Position numbers and translations under genes: made by a program. DNA of 64,000 nucleotides, taken from Circinella umbellata. Its lineage: Eukaryota > Mucoromycota > Mucoromycetes > Mucorales > Lichtheimiaceae. Under the pieces are notes generated by a model that did not search any database, was not told where the DNA came from, and was given only the letters and a program-made list of their open reading frames with translations. Below are positions 11,344-22,121 of the stretch, piece after piece (the first letter of the stretch is position 1; the number at the start of each line of letters is the position of its first letter). The stretch covers positions 824,503-888,502 of the forward strand of contig JAIWNF010000013.1 in assembly GCA_025093555.1 (NCBI GenBank). Direction: 5' to 3'.

Positions 11344-13230
11344 TATACGTAATAGTAATGTTTTGATTATAGTAGGGGAAAAAAAAAGTAAAACGGCTCT
11401 TTTTTATAACTTTTTTTTTCAAAGGGGTAATTGATTATAGTAATATTTAAATATTTCCCCTTCGAGTATAGTTTTTAAGGAGTAAAACAATAAAATACGT
11501 ATAAAAGAGTGAGGCAACCTTTTTGATTAAGTAGCATATAGCAAGATGTCGTTTCGTCAGGTGGCAGTTTATTAATTATATGTATTTTTATAGATGGAGC
11601 AAGTAAAGGTTATCATTGTTAGACTGGCTTTTATTTTTATTTTATTTTGGCGTACGTACCATAAAATGGGAAAGTGGATGATATACTTGATAACGGTATT
11701 GAAGATTAAGCTTATTCTGTGAAGGGATGATTTTATTTTGTAATAGGGTAAACGGGGTATGAAAAAATAATTTATGCAGGAACAATAAAGAATCATTTTC
11801 TTCTTCCCTTTTGTTTTTTTCCTTTACTTTATTAATTTAGCTTCAATGGCTTTCCTTTTCCCTTTCCCACTCCAATGACGTTTGTTAGTTTGGCTTAAAT
11901 CGCTTTTCTACACTTGTGGTTTCTACCAGTTTTAAGGTATTTGTTGCTAATTTCTTTTTATAAATTTTCTGGCTAAATGAAGCAGAGGCATCCCCATTTG
12001 CAATTAGGTATGGGTGTTCTCTTTTTTATAGAAAAACGATCATAGTATATATCATTACAATGACCCATTATTTTAGTAATGTCGCATGTTCTCCTGCTTT
12101 GCGTCTTATGTTGTGGCATTTGTTATGAAAAATGATAATAATAAATACCTTTTCATAAGGTACGAAATGAAACTTTTATTTTTATTGAGGGTTTTCAATA
12201 AAGCAAGCATCATGAATGGTTTCAAAAGTCAGTCGTTACTGCCAAAGTAATTTATTAAGAGTTATGCTTGCTATACGTATATCATCTTATGAGCTTATTA
12301 TAGGTCCTACTCTGGTAGTGACTTCACACTTCATTAAATCAATCGATTAAGATTGGTGATTTAAAAAATAAGAAGAACTTATGGAGAATTATATCCTTAA
12401 ACATAGAAAAAGAAATCCCAAAGGTATTTATTTTTGTGGAGAAGACTCATAAATTCACTTATCATGTTCAAGATACTAAAGAAAACTTGTTGATGTGAAT
12501 CAGAAAATCGTGTTACATAACCATGAAGTCAAAGCAATAAAAAGTCAAGAGTGGTAATCATTAAAAAAGTTACGTCGTGCTGAGATTTAAGAGAGTTTTC
12601 CCAAATTCTCAAGAATAACGGGAACAAGCAAGTCAACCAATGGTTCGGAAAGCTCACAAGAGTGTGAACTTGGTAAATAATACGTATCCTTTGTGTATAA
12701 CATAGATAATGATCTCTTCTTTCCACTTATTAACGAGTTTATATAGAGTAGAAAGTAAATTGAGGGAAAATCGGACCACATCTTTCAATTGTACAAACTA
12801 AAAAAGATATATGTAACACATGTGAGAATCTATGTTTCTTTTTTTTTAATTTTAACATGCACATATTACTATTATATTTAAGAATGATTGTAATGGATAT
12901 AAAGACAAAGGTTTTTAATATGTAATAATAATAATAATATTAATAATAAACAACAAAAAAAGAGTTTAAATAATATAGCAAGTAAAATAAGAATAATAAG
13001 AATTAAAAGTGTATATGTAATGTTTTCTTTTTTCTTCGTCAGTGTTTTCAAACTAAAATGCAAGACGGCGGAGGGAATTGACTACTTTAATCGTTTAAAA
13101 GTTGATCGTAACCATCTAATCCATGCATTTAATGTTGTTAGAAATAGTAGTACAAAAAGTTTATTACCTCCGCCAAAACCCCCCTCTCCTTGAATTCTGT
13201 TTTTTTTTATAACCTCCCCCCTTGAAGAAA
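11344..13230. other. Gene-poor stretch, nothing assigned
   Basis: Several frames of 60-75 codons occur on the minus strand (11572-11796, 12529-12781), and some codon runs look coding-like, for instance ELSEPLVDLLVPVILENLG near 12600-12650. None could be extended with splice sites or matched to a family. I call no gene here. Confidence 0.4.
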
Positions 13231-14354
13231 TTACTTACATGCACAAATACCTTCCATGTAACAAGCAAGTACAATTCCTGCACCTACTTGAGATACTGGA
13301 TGTGTAAATCTAAAATAAAACAATTACTTTTAATGATTATTGAATCATTTAAAATAATAATAATAGTAAAAATAAATAGTAAAAAAAAAAAAAACCTTGT
13401 AAAATAAGCTAAAACATAAAAAATTTGCCAATGATGTAAATGTAAACTGAGTGTACGAGTATAAGGATTATATAACTCAGGTATGATAGGTTGATGTTGT
13501 GTAACTGGATCTACGGAAGTAGACGATTCTGGATTTACTCCTTCATCTTGTTGTTCTTCATCACTTGCGTTTTTTTTATTCACAGAAGATCCATGATTAC
13601 GGGAAGTGGCCCATCGAACTCGATATCCATGAATAAAAGTACGAGTCCAATTTTTATTATTTTCCTTGATTAACGCAATAGAAATAGTAAATAAAAAAAT
13701 AGGAACCAATAAAGAACACACATAATAAATGACAAATGGAAGTGCGAGTGTAGCAGCCCAATAAATATGAAAAGCTGCAAATGCAAGAATAATTCTATAA
13801 AATAGATATGAGTGAAAGAAATAATAATAGTAATAATAATAAAGAAGAAATCAAACTTACGCCACGGCTGTCAAGAATACAACCCACATACCAAATGGCC
13901 AATGTTTAATATTGGGTAATGATCTACACAAGAAAAAAGAACGCGTACGTACTTAAAATAAGTTTTATCTCTTTTAATTAGATATATATATATATAAAAT
14001 ACTTTACGTTTTTGTAAAAGGTAATTCAGCAATTAAGGCGTAACCAAACAAGGATGGATAAAAAGAAACTACAGTGATCCAACTAAAAGCTCTTGTATAA
14101 TTTCCAAATACAAATAAAAGAGTACCATAAGATAAACCAAGTAACAAATCACTGTAATGTCTTGCCATCGTTTTGTTATTTGTTTCCCAATTATAACGTT
14201 TAGCAACAAATTGATAAATTGGATATGGAACTAATAAAAATGATAACATAAAATAAAGATACACAAGTGGATTAAATGAAAAAAGTGCTGTTTCTTTAAC
14301 ATTATAAGGATCAGAAAAATCAAGAACGGGTTCTTGTGCTCCTGGAACAGGCAT
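13231..14354 (-). CDS. Multi-pass membrane protein with HLHHWQ motif, unknown function
   Basis: Four exons (14354-14007, about 13925-13862, 13797-13395, 13312-13231) join in phase to about 298 residues. Hydrophobic segments occur around LVYLYFMLSFLLVPYPIYQF, LLLGLSYGTLLFVFGNY, ITVVSFYPSLFGYALIAEL, WVVFLTAVAIILAFAAF, LPFVIYYVCSLLVPIFLFTI and a final pair. The last two segments flank a conserved-looking HLHHWQIFYVLAYFTRF block. The histidine cluster suggests metal or lipid contact but no family could be named. A hydrophilic loop rich in Ser, Asp and Gln lies in exon 3. Exon 3 appears to use a donor GTTTTT. The end at TAA 13231 follows a perfect GTAAGT, so a further short exon is possible. Confidence 0.7.
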
Positions 14355-15573
14355 TTTTTTTTAAAAAAGAAAAAAAGAAATACGTAAAGAAGGCTTATAC
14401 AAATAAAATAAAAAGAGAAAGAGAAAAGAGTTCAAAAAGAAAAAAAAAAAAAAAAGTGGACGATCTTTTTGATGAAGGATGGAACGCCCTTGTTTGTTTG
14501 TTTGTTTGTTTTTTTTGAAAGGGTACACAATGTTTTGGTATTATGTTGTTATGTGTAACATATTCTGCAGCATAAGTATATAATAAAATATGTGGATATC
14601 GTAATAATACGATGTAGAAACTGTAATAGTAATAACACAAAAACGCGTCTTTTTCTTCGTTTTTGGTTTATTCCATCAATCTACCTGCCCCTTCTCGTCT
14701 CCTTATAGCATTATCTGAAAACTCCTATATCCCCCTTAATATTTTTTGATGGTGATGTTGATCTATATAGTTTAAAATATATAAATAATTATGCAAGGTG
14801 ATATCAAGGGGGGTGGGACGGGAGAACAAGAAGAAGACCTAAAATTGATATTATGATCCGAATACGCGTGAAAAGAACAAAAAGAAAGAGGTATTATTTT
14901 ATGAACCATTTTCTAAATCATATAAATACGCTTTCCCCTTCCTTTTTTCTTCCACCCCCCACCTCCACACCTTCCAAAAAAAAAAAGCTTAATATCACGA
15001 TTGCATTATTTTTATACAAATTTTGTTACGTAGAATCAAAGAAAGCGGGGTGGGAGAGAAAGACAAAAAGTTTAATGATGACTTATTGTTACCCATAGAA
15101 TTTATTAAATAGGTCATCAAAGGGCTATCTTAAAAAAAAAAAAAGAAAGTCCGGTGACATTGAACACGTGGTATGAATGGGGAATTCACACATAAATATG
15201 TGGTATATATAATTACTGCTTACAATCATATACGTAATAATACTAATATTAATAAAAAGGAAATGATAAAGAAAATGCCAAAAGAGTGTGTGTAATATGT
15301 TTGGTATGTATATCATGTGAATATACTAAGAGTATATACGTATAAAGTAATATGATAAGTGAATTGGTTGAAAAAAAAAAAAAGAAAAAGATCATGCAAA
15401 TGAAGGATGATAAGGAACGGGGGGAGAGAGGGAGAAAAACCAATGTAATTGGACATGTTTTTACTATACAAAAATTATTATTATTAGAAAAAAAGAAAGA
15501 GTGAAATGCTGATGGATAAAACGTAATTAAACAAGAATAAAAGCATAAATTTAATCTTATGCAAGCAAATGTT
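14355..15573. other. Intergenic, low complexity
   Basis: A/T-rich DNA with poly-A, poly-T and a short GTTT repeat (about 14491-14510). Frames of 60-80 codons consist mostly of Lys or Phe/Ser runs from homopolymers and are not credible genes. It separates the upstream side of the 14354 start from the 3' end of the Whi5-like gene. Confidence 0.5.
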
Positions 15574-16279
15574 TTAGATCACAGTAGAAGAAGGTGAATG
15601 AGGATGATTGTGTAGCATAACTAATAAATTTGCGGCATCTTCTTCATCTGAAGAAAATAATAGAGCTGTCTCATTACTACTATTATTTATTGAATGATCT
15701 CTTGATAATAAAGGTGTTGTACTATTAGTAGTTGATGTTGATGAAGATTTCTTAATAGATTGATAATGCTGTTGTTGTTGTTGTTGGTGATGACGGTATC
15801 TAGGGGATGTACTTCGTTTAGCTGATAAAGGACTTTGAATGCTATATAAAGGAGTACTACGCGTCGCTCTTATCGGTGGTGACAATGAAGCATTATTAAT
15901 CTCGTCTGCATAAAGTTGCTGCTGTTGTTCTTCTTCTTCTTCATTATTATTAGGATAATAACGACGATAATAATTAGGAATAATATTATTATCTTCTTTT
16001 TTCTTACTCTTTTTCCTTCGTGGTTCAGTACTTTGAAAAAGATTTATTTCGAGTGTTTGTAAATCATACTTTTCGTATCCATATTGCCGTTTAAAATTAG
16101 CAAGTGCTAGTCTTGTTTTAAGACGATGCATCATCTATATATTATAATCGTATAGTATATATAAGTGTGTGTGTGTGAGATAAGAATTATAATCGAACGC
16201 GTATAAACACTTTTTCGTTTTATTAAAACAAATTAATAATAACCTCTGTAATGTCAGATCCTTCTACTGATTGCGACAT
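15574..16279 (-). CDS. Whi5/Nrm1-like cell-cycle transcription repressor (putative)
   Basis: Two exons. The first (from ATG at 16279) gives MSQSVEGSDITE and ends at a GTTATT donor; the second (16134-15574) opens MMHRLKTRLALANFKRQYG. The L-K-x-R-L-x-x-A-x-x-K pattern near residues 15-28 matches the short GTB motif of yeast Whi5 and Nrm1, repressors of the G1/S factors SBF and MBF. The protein is about 198 residues, otherwise disordered, with Glu, Gln and Ser runs. It has several Ser-Pro sites (LSPPIR, IQSPLS, TSPRYR, HSPSST), as expected of a CDK substrate. The motif is short, so function is inferred. A possible non-coding or very short upstream exon (ATG near 16,690, GTGAGT donor) lies on the same strand. 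Confidence 0.55.
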
Positions 16280-17051
16280 TGTAAAAGAAATAATACGTAA
16301 TAAAAAAGGAAGTGGTTGGTGGGAAGAATAAATTATATAACAAGAATATGTAAGAATAATACGCGAACGCGTGATAAAAAAAAAGATAGACGATGTTAAG
16401 GGAAGGAAAAGGTTTTGTTCTTTGATTAGAAAAAGGTGAGAGGCGGGAAGTTTTCGATTGGAAAAAAAAATAGATAAAGGATAATAAACTGTTGTATATA
16501 AAAAAAAGAAAGGAATATGAATTTATAAAGGAGAAAAGAAAAGAAGAGGAAAAAAAAACCAAAAAGCGCGCTTCTTTTTTTTTTTTTTTTTTTCGGTCCC
16601 TTTCCCGCATGATCAAAAAAAAATATTATTATTACTCACCCGATTCCTTTCTTCTTCTTCAATAATAACAACCATAGCAACCATCTTATTAGACCCCGTC
16701 TTTTTATAATCCCCCCCTTTCTCCTTCATTGGTTCGGAGCAAACAATTTATTATGAAAAAGCGGCATAGGTATCGGTTTATTTTCAATCCATTTCAATTT
16801 TTAGATAATACACATGTATTTTGTTTTTCCGGTGCTTTCATGCAGAATAATAATCACTTTTGAAGAATCATATAACTCCTTTTTAGTTTAACTTTTTTAA
16901 TATCTAATGTAGGAAAATATTACGTATTATACCTAATAATAATAATAAAAGCAGTGCACGGCCCCCACCTCCACCAATTGAAAAAGAAATCGAAAAAGCC
17001 TTTTTTTTATTATTCCGTGCTTTTTCTTTTCTTTCCCACACATTATTAATT
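16280..17051. other. Divergent intergenic region between the Whi5-like gene and ZNG1
   Basis: About 770 bp that must hold both promoters. It has poly-A/T tracts (for example a 21-base T run near 16,573-16,593) and a possible upstream exon on the minus strand. No factor-binding site is called. Confidence 0.4.
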
Positions 17052-18441
17052 ATGCCACGCGTTCCAGTTACTATCTTGACAGTAAATATATAAGAATAAC
17101 TTTTTTAATTCTTTTAAAAAAAAGTGATGGGTTGTAACAAAACTTTCAAAAGGGTTATTTAGGTGCAGGAAAAAGTACTTTATTAAATAGAATTTTGGAT
17201 GCCACAAGAACAAATAAAAACATTCCAAAACGAATTGCAGTTATTGAAAATGAGGTATTATTACTAATGTTATATATTTTCGAAAAAAAAAAAATATTCA
17301 CCATGACAATTAATTATTATTATTATTATTATTATTATTATTTTTAAAAAAAAGTTTGCAGCAGCTTTTGGTATAGTAAGTTTATTATTATGATAATAAC
17401 AAAGTCTATCCAAAGAGAGAGACTGATTTCCAATAAAAATGTATAAAAGGAAAACGAGATTTTACATCAAGATAAAATTGAAGATATTCAAAGTCTTTAT
17501 GAATTTGGTTGGTTCGTTTGAAATATTATATATTTTAATATCAAATTCTGGGTGTGTGTGTGTTTCTGGGGCTCTCACACAAACACTACAACATATATAG
17601 GGGATGTGTCTGTTGTTCAAGTTCAGGTGAATTAATATCCGCTTTAGTCGAGATAGCCAACAAAAATGAATATGTCAATAAAGAAGAAGATAAAAAAATT
17701 CAACATGTTATATTGGAATCAACTGGATTAGCTGATCCAGGTCCTATTTTAAACATGATTCAATATGGTGCTGATGGAAAAGGAACCGATGAAATTGTAC
17801 AAAACTTTTATGTCGATGGTATAATTACATTGGTTGATGCCAAACATTTTTTTAATCGTTTGGAAAGTGCTTCTGAACACCAAGATAAATATAAGAATGA
17901 ACCATTGACACAAATTACAACGACGGATTGTATCTTATTAAACAAGACAGATCTTGTTTCCAAAGAAGAATTGATAGAATTGACAAAGTTTATGAAACAA
18001 CATAATCCAAGCGCCAAGTTGATTCAAACGACATTTGCTCAAGTACCTGTTGAATCTTTGTTTGGAATTCGATTAACAATAGAAGAAGAAAAAAAAGAAA
18101 AAGAAAATGTATCTATCAATAAACAACATGATCCAAGTATTGAACAGACAATGTTGTTAGTGAGTGGTAAACCAATGAAAAAGAATCAAGTATTGGATTT
18201 TGTGCGACAAGAAGCACGACAAATGCATAATACATTGTATCGAATCAAGGGTGTATTAGCTGTAACTGACAGTGATAGAAAAGTTGTTATTCAAGGAACA
18301 GATGATAATATTGTGGTAACTGAAGATAGAACATGGGATCAAGATGAAGCAAGAGATAGTCGATTGACATTTATTGGAAAGAATATGAAAAGACATGGAG
18401 ATAGATTACAAAAAGAATTTGAATCCTTAGTAGCTGAATAA
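17052..18441 (+). CDS. ZNG1: ZNG1/CBWD zinc chaperone GTPase (COG0523, CobW domain)
   Basis: Five exons (17052-17081, 17153-17254, about 17354-17374, 17450-17511, 17601-18441) give about 351 residues. The protein begins MPRVPVTILT and goes straight into the Walker A GYLGAGKSTLLN, which an intron splits just before the first Gly. It continues with IENE, the metal-binding C-x-C-C motif in GCVCCSS, ESTGLADP (switch/Walker B area), NKTD (G4) and a C-terminal CobW domain ending RLQKEFESL. ZNG1 proteins deliver zinc to client enzymes, notably type 1 methionine aminopeptidase, using GTP hydrolysis. The client-docking CPELVPI-type motif at the N-terminus of animal ZNG1 is not seen here. NTF2 follows 109 bp downstream on the same strand. 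The exon 4 donor (GTTCGT) is the least certain border. Confidence 0.9.
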
Positions 18442-18550
18442 AAAAATCTTTTTTTTTTCTCCCGACCCAAGAAAAAAACACTTTGAACTTTTTAGATCGC
18501 GTTTTTCCTCTTTCTTTTTCTTTCCCAACCCAATTTTTTTTAACTACGCC

Positions 18551-19278
18551 ATGTCTAATTTCCAACAAGTTGCCGAAGCATTCGTCAAGTTTTATTACGA
18601 AACTTTCGATTCTAACAGACAAAACCTTGCTCCTCTTTACGCAAGTAATCTATATTTTTTGAAAATAAAAATAAAAACACGTAAAAAAAAAGAGAAGAAA
18701 AAAAAAAGGCTAACATCATTTTTTTTTCTTAAATAAATGAATGAATAAATAGAGAGAGGGCTCCATGTTGACTTTTGAAAGTCAACAATTCAGTGGTAGT
18801 GCTTCTATCACCGAAAAACTTGTGGTTAGTATTATATACTTTGATCAATGATTATAAAGATGGGTTGGGAAAAAAAAAGGGGGACGGAAAAAGAAGAGAA
18901 ATGAAACTTAAAAAAAAAAAAAAACAAAACATTCTTTTTTTTTTCCACAAAAATATAGGCCCTTCCCTTCCAAAAGGTTGCTCACCGCATTAGCACCATT
19001 GATGCTCAACCAAGCAATCCTCAAACTGGTACCATTTTGGTTTTAGTAACTGGTCAACTTTTGGTAAGTTATATATATATATATATTTATCTATTATGTA
19101 AAGGAAGGTTTATATATATTAAACTTTATTGCTGCGGTTGTAATAACAATAATAATAATCAATTATATAGGTTGATGAAGAACAAAATCCTCAAATGTTC
19201 TCTCAAACCTTCCACTTGATTCCTGAGAATGATTCTTACTATGTCTTTAATGACATTTTCCGTTTGAACTACGCTTAA
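18551..19278 (+). CDS. NTF2: Nuclear transport factor 2
   Basis: Four exons (18551-18640, 18753-18824, 18959-19063, 19171-19278) join to exactly 124 residues, the usual NTF2 length. The protein opens [20 protein letters not shown], then [34 protein letters not shown] and the C-terminus NDIFRLNYA, all diagnostic. NTF2 is a homodimer that carries RanGDP into the nucleus by binding FxFG nucleoporins. The first intron begins GCAAGT rather than GT (the exon ends at CTTTAC, 18640), so this looks like a GC-AG intron. It starts 109 bp after the ZNG1 stop, so its promoter must be very compact or lie within ZNG1. Confidence 0.95.
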
Positions 19279-19684
19279 ACATAAAACCAATCTTAATTTA
19301 TATATATCAAGTTTGATTTTGTGTCATTCCCCCCTCACTCCCCCCCCTCACCCGCCCTATAATATATGTGTGTTTCTATCTCTCTCTCTCTCTCTCTCTA
19401 ATAATATACAAGCTTGCAGGTTAAAAAAAATATTATTTTGTCTATTATCCCCCAAGAGAATATTTTTGACGCGTTTTTTTTAATAGTTCATTTATTACAT
19501 GAAGGAAAAAAGAAGTATGAGTTAAAAAAAATGTGCTGTGTTGTGTTATATATGTGTGTGTATGTGTGTGTGTGGTTTTTTTTTTCTTCGTCCTTTTTGG
19601 TTACTAAGAGATAAAAAAAAAAGGGGGAGGTGTATGTGTGTTTAAGGTAATTCAGGGAAGGAATGGGATGATTGAAAGAGTTAT
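19279..19684. other. Convergent intergenic region with TC microsatellite
   Basis: The shared 3' flank of NTF2 and the PDI gene. It holds a C-rich tract near 19,328-19,355, a (TC)n run at about 19,377-19,398 and TG-rich tracts near 19,545-19,575. No gene is seen. Confidence 0.5.
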
Positions 19685-21337
19685 TTACAATTCATCCTTA
19701 GTTACGGGCTTGGCTTTTTTATCAAAAGCACCAAGAACGTTACGACGGATAGTAAAGTCATCAACCTTGTTTAAAGTAACGGTATTGGACTTGATAATAC
19801 GATCAACACGTGCAGTTTCGGTCTTTACAAATCCGTCCCCGTTTTCCAAAATTTTCTTCATAAAGACAGCATAAATCTTTGCATTACGCGTACCCAATTC
19901 CTTTGCAATGGCTTCAGTATCAGCTTTTATTTTTTCACGTTGTTCTTTATCTGAAGTAGAAATAAATTGAATGGCTAACTTGTCTAATTCAGGAAGACGA
20001 CCAGCCTATGATTTTTCAGTTTTTTTTAAGGAAAAAAAAAATAATCAGTAAACTTATAATATATATATATAAACTCTTCCATTCATTTTTTTACCTTAGC
20101 ATCAAGACCACCACCTACAAGACGATGAGTACCACATTGTTTGTTCAAATAATCAATGAAACCAGCTTCTGAACGTTGACCTTCATATAAAACTGGTTCT
20201 TTATCATCACCAGCAGGGAAAAATTTGATAGTAGGGAAACCAGAAATATCATATTGTGTACCAATATCACGTTCAGCATCTGCATCAATCTTTGCAACCT
20301 TACACTATATTATAAAAAATCAATTTTCCCCCCCTTGGTTAGTTATAAAAGTTATCATAAAACTTCCAAGAGATTATATATATATATGAGACTTACGTTA
20401 GGTTCATTTGCAAAAGCAGTAGCAACCTTTTCATAAATAGGAGCTAAAAAAATAAAAAATAAAAATATCACAAATTAAAAATTTTAGTAATACAACAATA
20501 TCAATCCCAAAAACAAAAAGCATATGAAAATAACTTACCCAAGTTCTTACAATGACCACACCAAGGAGCATAAAATTCAACTAAAACATTTTGTTTAGGA
20601 TTTTTAACAATAGAATCAAAATTCTTGGTATCCAATACGACAACTTGAGATTTTTGAGACTTGATACGAGGACGAAGACCTGTCTTTTCTTGAATAAATT
20701 TAGTCAAAGAATCCAAATCACGACCACCACGATAATCTTCTACACCTTCTTTTGTAGTAACACCCTTAGGGAACCATTTTAAGGTAGGGAAACCTTGAAC
20801 ACCAAATTGACCCCCCAAATCACGATGGTCATCAGCATTTAATTTAGCAATAACTACTTGATCTTGAACATTAGCAAACGCGTCACCTAATTCTTCATAA
20901 GTAGGAGCCAATTTTTTACAATGACCACACCAAGGAGCATAAAATTCGACAAGAGCAGGACGTTGACCATCTATCACTTTGTGAAAGTTACCCGTAGTCA
21001 AAACAAACACATTGTTTTCCATTTCAATAGCACCACTATTGGAAGTAGAAACAATACCAGAAGCTTTCGTACGTAAATGGTCAATAATATCCATGGGAGT
21101 ATTGAAATCTTTTAATGAGTCAAAAGCAACATTAACATGGCCTGCAATTTTCTCGGGTGTTGTAGCCTTGATCTCGGTCCAAGCATTGTGTAAATGAAAT
21201 TGTACAGTAGGAACATCCAATTGTTTAGCTTGTTCAACAAGATTTAAAGCAATATCACCTCCCTTGTAATGGTCGTAACCAAGGAACGCAGCATTAATTA
21301 ATACAAGTAAAGTAAAAAGGGTACGAAAGACTCCCAT
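19685..21337 (-). CDS. ER protein disulfide isomerase, two thioredoxin domains plus ERp29-like C-terminal domain
   Basis: Exon 1 starts at 21337, and three or four further exons run down to the stop at 19685. A signal peptide (FRTLFTLLVLINAAFLG) leads. There is an extension of about 110 residues with no recognised motif. The first thioredoxin domain (LVEFYAPWCGHCKKLAPTYE, cis-Pro in GFPTLKWFPKG) is followed by a second (VEFYAPWCGHCKNLAPIYE, GFPTIKFFPAG) and a helical domain of the ERp29/PDI-D type. The protein ends KDEL, a classical ER-retrieval signal. Both CGHC active sites are intact. This is the layout of fungal ERp38/Tigp-like PDIs that oxidise and reshuffle disulfides in the ER lumen. 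The long segment between signal peptide and first domain is unusual for the class. Confidence 0.92.
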
Positions 21338-22121
21338 TTTTTTTTAAGAAAAAAAAAAAAAGTTGGAGAGGAAGAAAAGGAACAAAGAAGGGTTCTAATG
21401 AAAAAAAGCTGTAAACGTTATGTATAATGCGCACTAAAAAAAAAATAAAGTCATTTGTACGCGAATCACTTGGAACTACTTCATTGGTCAAAATATTTTA
21501 ACCGTGCGGTGGACAATTCAAAAGAATCTATTTATATTCCCCCTAATTTTTTAATAAATATGGTTAAAATGCAGTCTAGTTATCAATAGTTTATTATTAT
21601 TATCATTATTATTATTTGCAACATGTAAAATAAATCCCAAGTTTGTGGATTTTTCTTTTATCTTAAATATTGGGTTTGTGATGGAAGGGGTGGTGGAGAG
21701 AAAAGAACTATATAATTTAGATAGTTTGACTTGTTGCATGGTTACGCGCACACTTGAAAAATTATAATTATTTATAGTAACCATGGTTATATAACTAGAA
21801 CTTCAAATCAAGTGTAATATATAAAATAGTATGGTTTATTTTTTTTTTTGGTTTTTCAAATTAAAGGAAATATAATTTTATTTTATTTTTGTTGAAGAGG
21901 ATATATAAATATACAATGAATAATGATAATAATGATAATAATAATAATATGTTAACATGAAGTTTGAGGTAGGGAGGAGGAAGGGGAATCGATTATATAT
22001 ACAAAAGGGAAGAATTAAAGAATGTTATATGGAAAAAAAAAATATAAGAATGGGGGTTTTTTTCGCGAATTGATGATATCATATCGTTTGTTATTTTGAT
22101 GATGAATAATAATAGTATTTT
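21338..22121. other. Intergenic between the PDI start and the kinase stop
   Basis: Contains the PDI promoter and the kinase 3' flank. Homopolymers and an AAT/GATAAT repeat (about 21,917-21,950) are present. A 77-codon minus-strand frame (21551-21784) has no support. Confidence 0.4.

Noticed and set aside
14336..14518. Lys-rich plus-strand frame and its minus-strand counterpart
   Set aside because: Produced by poly-A/T tracts upstream of the 14354 start codon.
16254..16616. 120-codon minus-strand frame rich in Phe, Ser and Lys
   Set aside because: Made of homopolymer runs and lies in the divergent promoter and first intron of the Whi5-like gene.
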